Notes: generated from the letters alone by a model not told the origin. DNA of 32,005 nt from Hyphomicrobiales bacterium (GCA_025353015.1 JANXRM010000489.1:1-32005); one strand, 5' to 3'; counted from the first letter of the stretch, positions 1-7,268 are shown. Numbers and translations are program-made.

Positions 1-50
1 GTCATCGATAGAAAGCGGCTGACAGTCGTGGAGTAAGCCACGTCCGCTCG

Positions 51-95
51 TCGGCAATTACGCAGTCGGCAACTACGCAATCGGCAATTGCGTAG
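51..95. repeat. Three 15-bp tandem repeats
   Basis: Three consecutive 15-bp units, TCGGCAATTACGCAG, TCGGCAACTACGCAA and TCGGCAATTGCGTAG, lie head to tail. The third and half of the second unit encode the last residues and stop codon of the minus-strand acetyltransferase. Units one and two each contain an in-frame stop (TAA, TAG) where unit three has CAA. Confidence 0.8.
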
Positions 96-624
96 ACGGT
101 GGCGCCGTATCGCCTGCGCCCAAGGCGCGTTGCATGATCACACTGTCGAGCCAGCGGCCGTGCTTGTAGCCGACCGAATGGATCGTTCCGACGAACGTAA
201 ACCCGGCCCGGCGGTGCAGGCCGATGGAAGCGCTCTGGCCGGCATCGCCGATCACCGCAATCATCTGCCGGTATCCCCCAGCAGTCGCGGCGTCGATCAA
301 TGCCGCCAATAGATGCCGCCCGACGCCGGTGCGCTGCGAGTCTTGGGCGACATAGATCGAATTTTCGACGCTGAAGCGATAGGCGGGGCGCGGCCGGTAC
401 TGGCTGACATAGGCATAGCCGCGGATTGCGCCCGCTTGCTCGGCAACAAGGTAAGGAAAGCCCGCATCCTGGATGACCCGCATACGGCGCTGCATTTCGG
501 CGGCATCGGGGGCGTCGAGCTCGAAGCTCGCGGTGCCGCCTGTGACGGCCGCACCATAGATCAAGGTAATGGCCGGAATGTCTGACAGCAAAGCCCCGCG
601 GATCGTCAGTTGCGTCATCGTCAT
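73..624 (-). CDS. GNAT N-acetyltransferase, phosphinothricin/methionine sulfoximine acetyltransferase (Pat/MddA) type
   Basis: A 183-residue single-domain acetyltransferase expected to transfer acetyl from acetyl-CoA to a small amine; the closest family by motif is Pat/MddA, which acetylates phosphinothricin, methionine sulfoximine or methionine sulfone. The acetyl-CoA loop reads SQRTGVGRHLL, followed by MIAVIGDAGQSAS and LHRRAGF, then VGYKHGRWLDSVIMQR, a pattern characteristic of this subfamily. The ORF track begins 26 codons earlier at 702, but that extension (arginine-rich, not GNAT-like) is unlikely; MTMTQLTIRGA at 624, or the second Met at 618, is preferred. Upstream Shine-Dalgarno support is weak. 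The extreme C-terminus is encoded by a 15-bp tandem repeat. The physiological substrate cannot be read from sequence. Confidence 0.88.
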   Translation of the reverse strand: MTMTQLTIRGALLSDIPAITLIYGAAVTGGTASFELDAPDAAEMQRRMRVIQDAGFPYLVAEQAGAIRGYAYVSQYRPRPAYRFSVENSIYVAQDSQRTGVGRHLLAALIDAATAGGYRQMIAVIGDAGQSASIGLHRRAGFTFVGTIHSVGYKHGRWLDSVIMQRALGAGDTAPPSTQLPIA

Positions 625-714
625 CCCGCAGCATGGCGCTAGCCGCCAAAGGCGCGGCCGCAGATCCCGGTCGATTCGGAATGTAGATAGAGGATAATGC
701 AACGCCTGTGCAAG

Positions 715-1110
715 TCAGCCCGGCGAGAGTTCGGCAAGCGTATCCTCGGCGTCCTTCAGGCTCGCCGCGCAGTCGCGGGCTAGCTCCGCTTTGGCTTGGG
801 GATCGCGCGCGAGGCTGGCTTCGGCGGCAGCCACCATCGACTGCGTCGGGCGCGCACCTTGAGCGGCCAGCGTCGCTTCGACGATGGCTTGCGCCTTGGC
901 TGCCATCTGCCTGTCGCCACAAGCCACGGCCTGTAGGATGACGCGCGCTGAGCCTTTGAGAACGTCGTACGCCGGCGACGTCATGAGCGATTGCTGCTCC
1001 TGGTTCGTGAGCGCGCGTTCCGGCCCGGCATCAATAGTCGGCCCGGCGGCAACGCCTTGCGCCGCGCACACGATCAGCCCGAAAGTCGCAACGATAAATC
1101 GGATCGACAT
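715..1110 (-). CDS. Small exported protein of unknown function
   Basis: A 131-residue protein starting MSIRFIVATFGLIVCAAQGVAAG, a typical signal peptide with an AxA-like cleavage site, so the mature protein (about 108 residues) is probably periplasmic. I do not recognise a domain. The mature part is alanine-rich and predicted helical, with two cysteines (AVACGDR and ARDCAAS) about 60 residues apart that could form a disulfide. The start at 1110 is chosen over the track start at 1134 because the signal sequence begins there and a purine-rich GAGGTGGGG lies just upstream. It is divergent from the SDR gene at 1318. Confidence 0.65.
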   Translation of the reverse strand: MSIRFIVATFGLIVCAAQGVAAGPTIDAGPERALTNQEQQSLMTSPAYDVLKGSARVILQAVACGDRQMAAKAQAIVEATLAAQGARPTQSMVAAAEASLARDPQAKAELARDCAASLKDAEDTLAELSPG

Positions 1111-1317
1111 CTGCCCCACCTCAATGCCGCACATTCGTTTGGTGATGGCGGCTGTCAGTACCCTAGCAAAGCCGTTTTAAAGCCGGATGTGAACAGCCCT
1201 TAAACTTTGAGACAAATGGTTGGCTGCCGCCTTCCCTCCTTCCCGTCACTCGCCTCTTGATCTTTGCGGGCATCCCTGCTTGCTTCCAACACCCACAACT
1301 CGAGGGAAGGAAACCCC

Positions 1318-2097
1318 ATGGATCTCGGCATCAACGGCCGCACGGCCATCGTCTGCGCAGCCTCAAAGGGCCTTGGCCGCGCCTGCGCAATGCAACTCGC
1401 CAAGGAAGGTGTCAACGTCGTCATCTCGGCGCGCACCAAGGCGGATATCGAGGCGACGGCGGAGGAAATCCGCAAGGCCGCCAACGTCAAGGTCATCGCC
1501 ATTGCTTGCGATGTCACGACAGAGGAAGGCCGCAAGATGATTCTGGCCGCCTGCCCGAACCCGGACATTCTGATCAACAACGCCGGTGGCCCGCCGCCCG
1601 GTGATTTCAAGGACTTCTCGCTCGATGATTGGCGCAAGGCCGTCGAGTGGAACATGATCACGCCGATCGCGCTGATCAAGGCGACGGTCTACGGCATGAT
1701 GGACCGCAAGTTCGGCCGCATCCTGAATATCACCAGTCAGTCGGTGAAGGCGCCGATCGCCTCGCTCGAGTTGTCGAACGGCGCGCGCGCTGGTTTGACC
1801 GGTGCCGTCGCCGTCATCGCCCGCAAAGCAGTGCGCAACAACGTGACGATCAACAACATCCTGCCCGGTCCGTTCGAGACCGACCGGCTGACTGGCTCGA
1901 CGCGCAAGGCCGCAGAGATGCAGGGTATTGCCTTCGAGAAGGCGATGGAGAACCGGAAGGCCAACGTGCCGGCTGGACGCTTCGGCCAGCCCGCCGAATT
2001 CGGTGCGGCTGCGGCCTTCCTGTGCTCGTCGCAGGCGGGCTTCATCACCGGCCAGAACCTACTGCTCGACGGCGGTATTTTCCAGGGCGCACTCTGA
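1318..2097 (+). CDS. SDR-fold protein (3-oxoacyl-ACP reductase-like) lacking the Tyr/Lys catalytic pair
   Basis: A 259-residue Rossmann-fold protein of the short-chain dehydrogenase/reductase superfamily. The start at 1318 has an upstream GGGAAGGA; the track start at 1264 is non-canonical. The nucleotide loop reads CAASKGLGRA (residues 13-22), so the first glycine of TGxxxGxG is replaced. NNAG is intact (87-90), and S140 lies at the catalytic serine position. Thirteen residues later, where YxxxK is expected, the sequence is SNGAR (153-157), so Tyr and Lys are replaced by Ser and Arg. A subgroup of BKR-like SDRs with imperfect motifs is known. It may bind nucleotide and use another chemistry, or act non-catalytically. 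Substrate unknown. A good terminator hairpin follows. Confidence 0.85.
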   Translation: MDLGINGRTAIVCAASKGLGRACAMQLAKEGVNVVISARTKADIEATAEEIRKAANVKVIAIACDVTTEEGRKMILAACPNPDILINNAGGPPPGDFKDFSLDDWRKAVEWNMITPIALIKATVYGMMDRKFGRILNITSQSVKAPIASLELSNGARAGLTGAVAVIARKAVRNNVTINNILPGPFETDRLTGSTRKAAEMQGIAFEKAMENRKANVPAGRFGQPAEFGAAAAFLCSSQAGFITGQNLLLDGGIFQGAL

Positions 2098-2135
2098 TCG
2101 AACTGGCTTGACGCCTGAACGTCTGGTCAATCTGC

Positions 2136-2165
2136 ACGGCGCTGCCTCACGGTGGCGCCGTTTAT
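2136..2165 (+). terminator. Terminator hairpin after the SDR gene
   Basis: ACGGCGCTGCC pairs with GGTGGCGCCGT as an 11-bp stem with two G-T wobbles and a four-base TCAC loop (2136-2161). TTAT follows, so the T tract is short. It lies 38 bp after the SDR stop codon. Confidence 0.5.
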
Positions 2166-2497
2166 CGTTGAATGATCAAAAATCTACGCGTGCGAATATC
2201 TATTCAGACGAAAATTATCGTTTTGACGCATTAATTATATGCACGGTCATGTTTTGACGCACCTGGTTTTTCGATGCTTTGTGCGCAGGCTTGAAGCCGG
2301 ACACCCCGTCCGGTCTTCAGAGCTACGGCGCTCGAGACGTCACGGCGGATGCCGGACGAACGCCACCAACAGGAATGGGTTTCACCAATCGCGCGGTCCG
2401 GCTGGATCGAGCGGCCGGATGCCTGCTGCCCGCAGTCGTCCAACCCCTGCCCTTGGCCGGCGGAACCTCGAGCTGTCAATCGTTCAACGGAGGTACC
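2166..2497. other. Intergenic leader upstream of the first rlpA-like gene
   Basis: No credible gene. The first part (about 2165-2275) is clearly more AT-rich than its surroundings and carries two exact copies of GTTTTGACGCA at 2220-2230 and 2251-2261, 31 bp apart. A hairpin follows at 2292-2319 (TGAAG-CCGGAC, loop ACCCC, GTCCGG-T-CTTCA, one bulged base). The remaining ~175 bp to the start codon show nothing I recognise. The promoter of the downstream gene probably lies in the AT-rich part, but no convincing -35/-10 pair was found. Confidence 0.5.
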
Positions 2498-3016
2498 ATG
2501 CGTTCAGTTGCTCTTCTCGCTGCCGGTGTCGTCGCCACGATGCTCGTACTGCCCGCGGGGCCGGCCAATGCCCTTGATGCCTGCTGGCCCGCCTGCGTTT
2601 TCGGGTCGTCGAAGTCGGCATCGTCGGGATCGGACTCTTCCGGCTCCTATCGCTCGTCCGGAGCGCGCAAATCGAAATCGGAATCGGGCTCGTCGGGTGG
2701 CAGCTGGTTCAGCGGCAGCAGCGGTGGCGGCGGCGGCACGACAGGCGTTGCCTCCTACTACTGGCAGCCGCAGCAAGTCGCATCGGGCGGCCAATTCAAT
2801 CCCAATGCCATGACGGCAGCTCACAAGACGTTGCCATTCGGCACGCGCGTCCGCGTCACCAACGTCGGCAATGGCCGCTCGGTCGACGTCACGATCAACG
2901 ACCGCGGCCCCTACGTTGGCGGCCGCATCATCGATCTCTCGAAGGCCGCGGCTGGGTCGATCAACATGCAGGGCCAGGGCTTGGCCCAGGTCCGCATGGA
3001 AGTCATCGGCCGCTGA
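2498..3016 (+). CDS. RlpA-family double-psi beta-barrel protein with Ser/Gly-rich linker
   Basis: A 172-residue exported protein. The start at 2498 is set by a strong GGAGGT just upstream; the longer ORF from 2279 reads through the leader. Residues 1-26 are a signal peptide (ending GPANA). A CWPAC motif follows, then about 45 residues that are almost entirely Ser, Gly, Lys and Arg, and then the RlpA double-psi barrel (about 82-170): GVASYYWQ, MTAAHKTLPFGTRVRVTN and INDRGPYVGGRIIDLS. INDRGP carries the conserved barrel Asp of the lytic transglycosylase family, which cleaves peptidoglycan glycan strands lacking stem peptides in some species. No SPOR domain is present and LDAC is not a good lipobox. 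It is followed by a second rlpA-like gene. Activity of this short alphaproteobacterial type is inferred. Confidence 0.85.
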   Translation: MRSVALLAAGVVATMLVLPAGPANALDACWPACVFGSSKSASSGSDSSGSYRSSGARKSKSESGSSGGSWFSGSSGGGGGTTGVASYYWQPQQVASGGQFNPNAMTAAHKTLPFGTRVRVTNVGNGRSVDVTINDRGPYVGGRIIDLSKAAAGSINMQGQGLAQVRMEVIGR

Positions 3017-3153
3017 CACCCGCGGGTTGTTTGCTGGCAGACGATTTCGCTGTTTTGCGCTGAACTGAACTTTGGCGGGTGCGGCAACGCGTCCGCCATA
3101 TTTCGTGGGAGCTGCCTTGGGTTCGCCCAATCGATCGACGAACTTCACTGGGC

Positions 3154-3687
3154 ATGATTCGCTCAGACCTCCACGATCCCAAGCTAAGACCTTTGCTATG
3201 CGTGGTCTTTTGTCTTGCCCTACCGGCCGCGGCGGGGGCTGAGAGCGTGCAACGTCAGTCTTTGCGGCCGGACTTGGCGGTCAGTTGGAAAACGACGACA
3301 CATGTCGTGCCGCCGCCCGCAAAGACGGTGTCGTCATCAGTGGCGACTAGTTCTCTGCTGGCGGCCCCGGTTCCGAAGCTTGCCACGCCGATGACGGGCC
3401 AGAGTCACACGCTGAACGGCATTGCGTCCTACTATTGGCAAGACCAGAAAACGTCGACCGGCGAAACGTTCGACAAGATGGCGATGACGGCCGCCCACAA
3501 GACGCTGCCGTTCGGCACGCGCGTTCGCGTGACTAATCTCGAAAACGGCCGTTCGGTCGTCGTGCGCATCAATGACCGGGGCCCGTTCAAAGCCGGCCGC
3601 GTGATCGACCTCTCCTATGCCGCAGCCGACGTTATCGATATGCGCGCCAAGGGGCTGGCCTCCGTCAAGATCGACATCGTGAAGTGA
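3154..3687 (+). CDS. Second RlpA-family double-psi beta-barrel protein
   Basis: A 177-residue exported paralogue of the preceding protein. ATG at 3154 is preferred over the GTG at 3079 because it places a normal signal peptide (LLCVVFCLALPAAAGAES) at the N-terminus. A Pro/Ser/Val-rich linker leads to the barrel at about residues 88-176: GIASYYWQDQKTSTGETF, MTAAHKTLPFGTRVRVTN, INDRGPFKAGRVIDLS. The barrel core is nearly the same in both proteins while linkers and N-termini differ, which fits an older tandem duplication with divergence of the targeting region. No SPOR domain or lipobox is seen. Probable role: periplasmic peptidoglycan binding or cleavage, by family. Confidence 0.85.
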   Translation: MIRSDLHDPKLRPLLCVVFCLALPAAAGAESVQRQSLRPDLAVSWKTTTHVVPPPAKTVSSSVATSSLLAAPVPKLATPMTGQSHTLNGIASYYWQDQKTSTGETFDKMAMTAAHKTLPFGTRVRVTNLENGRSVVVRINDRGPFKAGRVIDLSYAAADVIDMRAKGLASVKIDIVK

Positions 3688-3769
3688 GTGGTCGCGTGGC
3701 GTGAGAAGAATTTCGCCCGCGTTGCGCCTCATGTAAGCTCGGCACCGGTTGATCCCGGAGGAGCCCCCC

Positions 3770-4594
3770 ATGACAAGCAAAATAACAAGCAATCCCATCA
3801 AATCAGGACAATATTCGAAAGTCGAAATCGACGGCCGGTTGATGATCGTCACGATCAACCGGCCTGAGGTCATGAATGCGTTGCATCATCTCGCGCACGA
3901 GGAGCTCTCGGCGGTCTTCGATGAGTTCCAGGAAAATCCGGATCTGTGGGTCGCGATTGTGACCGGCGCTGGCGATCGTGCCTTCTCGGCTGGCAACGAT
4001 CTCAAATATCACGCCGAATACCGCGCTAAGCACGGCAAGCGGCCACCGGCGACAGTGAAGGGATTCGCCGGCATCTGCAGCCGGTTCGACCTCGACAAGC
4101 CGCTGATCGCGGCCGTCAACGGCGTGGCGATGGGGGGCGGCTTCGAGACCGCGCTCGCGTGCGATATCATCATCGCGTCTGAGCAGGCAAAATTCGCGTT
4201 GCCGGAACCCAAGGTCGGTCTGGCGGCCGGTGCAGGTGGCATGCAACGTCTGTCGCGGCAGATCCCGCTCAAAAAGGCGATGGGCATGATGTTGACCGCG
4301 CGCCATGTGCCAGCCAAGGAAGGCTTCGACCTCGGCTTCGTCACCGCGGTTGTGCCCCACGCCGACTTGATGAACGAGGCGCGCCGGTGGGCGGCGCTGA
4401 CGCTCGAATGCTCGCCCATGTCGATCCGCGCCACCAAGCAAACGGTCATGCGGTCGCTTGATGTACCATCGACCGAGATTTCCATGCGGAATTTGAGCTA
4501 CCCGGCCTTCGTCGCCATGACAAACAGCGAGGATACCGTCGAAGGCCCGAAAGCCTTCGCCGAAAAGCGCAAGCCCAACTGGAAGGGGCGCTGA
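3770..4594 (+). CDS. Enoyl-CoA hydratase/isomerase (crotonase) family protein
   Basis: A 274-residue crotonase-fold protein acting on a CoA thioester. The start at 3770 has CGGAGGAG upstream; the track extension to 3749 uses TTG and spans the ribosome site. Oxyanion-hole segments are AFSAGNDLK and VAMGGGFE, and both glutamates used by true hydratases are in place (GGGFETALACD and LPEPKVGL), so hydratase chemistry is possible. The context FALPEPKVGLAAGAGG resembles the carnitinyl-CoA dehydratase-like branch, but substrate cannot be assigned. It appears monocistronic, convergent with the Trm112-like gene 57 bp downstream. Confidence 0.88.
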   Translation: MTSKITSNPIKSGQYSKVEIDGRLMIVTINRPEVMNALHHLAHEELSAVFDEFQENPDLWVAIVTGAGDRAFSAGNDLKYHAEYRAKHGKRPPATVKGFAGICSRFDLDKPLIAAVNGVAMGGGFETALACDIIIASEQAKFALPEPKVGLAAGAGGMQRLSRQIPLKKAMGMMLTARHVPAKEGFDLGFVTAVVPHADLMNEARRWAALTLECSPMSIRATKQTVMRSLDVPSTEISMRNLSYPAFVAMTNSEDTVEGPKAFAEKRKPNWKGR

Positions 4595-4628
4595 GGCTCA
4601 GGCGCAAGGCGCTCATGGGCAAGCGCAC

Positions 4629-4652
4629 GGGACTGCAACGATTTGCGGTCCC
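4629..4652. terminator. Hairpin between convergent genes
   Basis: GGGACTGCAA pairs with TTGCGGTCCC (10 bp, one G-T pair) around a CGAT loop. It lies between the crotonase gene and the convergent Trm112-like gene, touching the stop codon of the latter. No T tract follows on either strand, so intrinsic termination is uncertain. Confidence 0.35.
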
Positions 4653-4879
4653 TACTTGCGCGTGCCGCCGGCTGAGGGCGGAAGCGGATCGTCGAGATGC
4701 CGCGCTTCTTCGGGCAGCATATGCGGCACGCCGCGCCGGATCGGGTAAGCGAGGCGGGCTGTGCGGCTGATCAGTTCCTGGCGCTCCGCGTCATAGACGA
4801 GCGACGCCTTGGTGATCGGGCAAACCAGCAGTTCCAGCACACGCGGATCGCAGCGTTCCGGTTTTTCCCTGTCGTCCAT
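4652..4879 (-). CDS. Trm112-like / UPF0434 family protein
   Basis: A 75-residue protein with the signature [40 protein letters not shown] of the Trm112/UPF0434 (YcaR) family. Eukaryotic Trm112 is an activating partner of methyltransferases that modify tRNA, rRNA and release factor; the bacterial role is poorly defined. Only one Cys is present, so it does not form the four-Cys zinc site of the eukaryotic protein. ATG at 4879 has GGGAG nine bases upstream and is preferred to the TTG at 4888. It is the last gene of a minus-strand run, 39 bp after the LON-like gene. Confidence 0.85.
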   Translation of the reverse strand: MDDREKPERCDPRVLELLVCPITKASLVYDAERQELISRTARLAYPIRRGVPHMLPEEARHLDDPLPPSAGGTRK

Positions 4880-4918
4880 AAGCAGCAAACTCCCTGGTCG
4901 ATGCAGAAGCGCACAGGC

Positions 4919-5596
4919 TTACTGCACGCGGTTGCCGCCGCCGCCGCCACTGGAGGCCATTTCCATCTCCGCCAGTGTGACCAGCGTTTCGGCGCGCGCC
5001 TTGAGGTTCGGGGCTTCCAGCAGCGCCTGCTTTTCTTTCGGACCGAACGGGCTGACGATCGAGAGCCAGTTGACGAGCTGCTCGGTCCCCGTGGCCGAGA
5101 TCTGTTTCCAGTCAGCCGTAGCCTGGCGCGCATCCAGAAACTTTTTCAGCACCGAGATCAAGCCGTCCCGGTCGACATCGGCTTCGCCCGCGCCCGCCAC
5201 GAGATCGCCGGCAAACTCCAGATATTCGGCGCGGAACACACGATAGGGTGTTTCGAGCTGCCGCTCGACGGCGGGAACGAAGCGCGCCAGGCCCTTCAGC
5301 ACGATCAGAAGCCGCCCGTCGTCTTGTTCCTGATAGGCCGTGAGGCGGCCGGCACAGCCGACGCGATTGAGTTCAGCTTCCGGTGACTCTGGCGACCCTG
5401 TTGCCCCGCCGTCGCCGAGGGGCTGAACAATACCTATGACGCGATCACCGCGCAGGGCCGCGTCGATCATCGCCAGATACCGTGGTTCGAAAATGTTGAG
5501 CGGCATCTCGGCCCGCGGCAACAGAATGGCACCTGCCAGTGGGAACACGGGGATCTCGGCCGGCAGGTCATTCACGCTTCTGTAGTCCGTACGCAT
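4919..5596 (-). CDS. LON peptidase substrate-binding (LON_substr_bdg) domain protein
   Basis: A 225-residue protein consisting of the N-terminal substrate-recognition domain of Lon protease without ATPase or protease domains. It reads IPVFPLAGAILLPRAEMPLNIFEPRY near the N-terminus and VGCAGRLT, LIVLKGLARF further on, followed by a helical C-terminal half. The start at 5596 is fixed by GGGAGAG upstream and by the domain boundary; the ORF track runs 139 codons further only because another frame of the thioredoxin gene is open. Stand-alone LON-domain proteins are thought to bind unfolded proteins or act as adaptors, but the function is unproven. Position between a thioredoxin-TPR gene (46 bp) and a Trm112-like gene supports one transcript. 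Confidence 0.88.
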   Translation of the reverse strand: MRTDYRSVNDLPAEIPVFPLAGAILLPRAEMPLNIFEPRYLAMIDAALRGDRVIGIVQPLGDGGATGSPESPEAELNRVGCAGRLTAYQEQDDGRLLIVLKGLARFVPAVERQLETPYRVFRAEYLEFAGDLVAGAGEADVDRDGLISVLKKFLDARQATADWKQISATGTEQLVNWLSIVSPFGPKEKQALLEAPNLKARAETLVTLAEMEMASSGGGGGNRVQ

Positions 5597-5642
5597 CGCG
5601 TCTCTCCCTGGACCAATAGGCAGCGGTACCCCGGCGGTTGCC

Positions 5643-6578
5643 TCAGGAAAACATGAGTGACGACAACCGGCGGCGACCCTCCAGGGTTGCTGCATCCTTC
5701 GATCCCCAGGCATCGAAGAACTGGACGAGTTGCTTGCGGGCTGCCTGCTCGTTCCAATTGCGATCCCGGCGGAAACTTTCCAGCAGCTGATCGACGGCGC
5801 CCGCGTTGTCGCCGGATGCAGCCAGAGCCACGGCCAGATCGATGCGCGCCTGATGATCGGCTGGATTGGCGGCGATCTTGGCCTGCAGCTCGGAGGTATT
5901 ACCGCTGTCCTGGCCGCGCTTGGCGAGGTCGATTGCGGCGAGGACGCTGGAGGCGGGCGGGCTCGCCTGTTTGTCCGGCGGCACCATGGCGATCGTCTGC
6001 TCGGCGCGGGCAATGTCGCCCGATTTCAGATAGCATTTGGCAAGGCCCGCCAGCGCGCCGATGTGGGCGGTGTCTTCCTGGATGATCGCCGCATAGATTT
6101 CAGCCGCCGATTGCACGTCGCCGGCTTCGAGTACCTTGCCGGCTTCTTCCAGCGCCGCCTCGAGATCGGCCGCCGCATCCTCACCGACGAGGCGCTGCAC
6201 GAATTCCTTCACGGCACTTTCCGGCTGTGCCCCCTGGAAGCCGTCGATCGGCCGCCCATCACGGAAGGCATAGACGGTCGGGATCGATTGCACGCGCAGT
6301 TGGCCCGCGATCGCTGGATGCTCGTCGATGTTGATCTTGACGAGCCGGACCTTGCCGCCTTGCGCCATGACGACCTTCTCGATGATGGGCGTCAACTGCT
6401 TGCACGGGCCGCACCACGGCGCCCAGAAATCGACGATGACCGGCACCGTTTTCGATGCCTCGATCACGTCCTTGACGAAGCTCGCCGTCGTCGCGTCCTT
6501 GATCACGTCGGCAGCACCAGCCGGAGTGGCAGACGCAGGCGCGGGGGCTTGTGCGGGTTTTCTCTGTCCAAAGTCCAT
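5643..6578 (-). CDS. Thioredoxin-TPR co-chaperone/redox protein, CnoX (YbbN) type
   Basis: A 311-residue cytoplasmic protein with a thioredoxin domain (about residues 25-130) and a C-terminal TPR-like helical domain (about 135-311), the architecture of CnoX/YbbN. The active site is WAPWCGPCK, a full CxxC. E. coli CnoX has SxxC and acts as a chaperedoxin without disulfide reductase activity, whereas homologues with CGPC, such as that of Caulobacter, keep reductase activity; this one should be redox-competent. The cis-proline segment is VQSIPTVYAF. The start at 6578 has GGGAG eight bases upstream. It is followed closely by the LON-like and Trm112-like genes and preceded by proX, suggesting co-expression. 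Confidence 0.92.
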   Translation of the reverse strand: MDFGQRKPAQAPAPASATPAGAADVIKDATTASFVKDVIEASKTVPVIVDFWAPWCGPCKQLTPIIEKVVMAQGGKVRLVKINIDEHPAIAGQLRVQSIPTVYAFRDGRPIDGFQGAQPESAVKEFVQRLVGEDAAADLEAALEEAGKVLEAGDVQSAAEIYAAIIQEDTAHIGALAGLAKCYLKSGDIARAEQTIAMVPPDKQASPPASSVLAAIDLAKRGQDSGNTSELQAKIAANPADHQARIDLAVALAASGDNAGAVDQLLESFRRDRNWNEQAARKQLVQFFDAWGSKDAATLEGRRRLSSLMFS

Positions 6579-6651
6579 TGTCGCTCTCCCTCGGCGCTTG
6601 GCGCCAAAATGCTCTCGAAATCGTCGCTTCGGCGGCTTTTCGGCGCCGGCG

Positions 6652-7158
6652 TCAGGTAGTCAGGCTGGTAATCCTTGGCTCATGCCCGCAGGCCCTGATG
6701 AACCGCATCAGGTCATCGCGTGCCAGGCGCGTGGTGGCCGTATTCTCCAGAGGATGGCAGTTGATATGGTCATAGTCCATCAGCCGCGCGTCGACCACTA
6801 CGCTGACGTTTTGGGCTTTGTCATTGATCAGCGACAGGGCCGTGACCGAGCCCGGCGTGACGCCAAGCACCTGCATCAGCAGCTCCGGTTTGCCGAACGA
6901 CAGGCGGGCCGAACCAATGATCTTCGGCAGCGCCTTGAGGTCGATCACCGTACGGCTTTCGGCGACCACCAGGAACAGGCGGTCTTTGGCATCCTTGAGA
7001 AACAGGTTCTTGGTGTGGGCGCCTGTCATCTGCCGATACAGGTTTTCACTCTCCGCGACCGTGAAGACGGCTGCATGTTCCAACGTTTCAACCGAAATGG
7101 TGAGCTCGGTCAGGCGCGCCATCAGTTCGGAACGGGTTTTCGGTCGGTCGGCCTGCAT
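6652..7158 (-). CDS. proX: Prolyl-tRNA deacylase ProX (YbaK/INS editing domain)
   Basis: A 168-residue stand-alone editing domain that hydrolyses Ala from mischarged Ala-tRNA(Pro), standing in for the INS domain missing from alphaproteobacterial ProRS. Family motifs: HTKNLFLKDAKDRLFLVV (substrate loop with the catalytic Lys region), VTPGSVTALSLIND and VVDARLMDYDHINCHP. The translation start is placed at MQADRPKTRSEL (7158); the track start at 7263 adds a basic tail encoded in the intergenic region. No strong Shine-Dalgarno is visible. It lies 73 bp upstream of the thioredoxin-TPR gene on the same strand and is divergent from tRNA-Gly. Confidence 0.9.
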   Translation of the reverse strand: MQADRPKTRSELMARLTELTISVETLEHAAVFTVAESENLYRQMTGAHTKNLFLKDAKDRLFLVVAESRTVIDLKALPKIIGSARLSFGKPELLMQVLGVTPGSVTALSLINDKAQNVSVVVDARLMDYDHINCHPLENTATTRLARDDLMRFIRACGHEPRITSLTT

Positions 7159-7268
7159 CGGCTGTCGGATCTCACAAAAATGGCGGCTAAAGCGGTCCGT
7201 GCGCCAAATGCGGCGCCGTCCGCGTCCGTCGCCAGATTTAGGTGCGCAACGCTTGCCATGCAACCCGC

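Noticed and set aside
2-922. 306-residue plus-strand ORF covering the acetyltransferase and exported-protein genes
   Set aside because: Arg/Ala/Pro-rich composition, no motif, and antisense to two genes with clear family or signal-peptide features; typical GC-rich shadow.
2223-2282. TTGACG boxes as promoters of the first rlpA-like gene
   Set aside because: Neither TTGACG copy has a plausible -10 hexamer at 16-18 bp, so I did not call a promoter.
5730-6659. 309-residue plus-strand ORF opposite the thioredoxin-TPR gene
   Set aside because: Antisense shadow of a certain gene.
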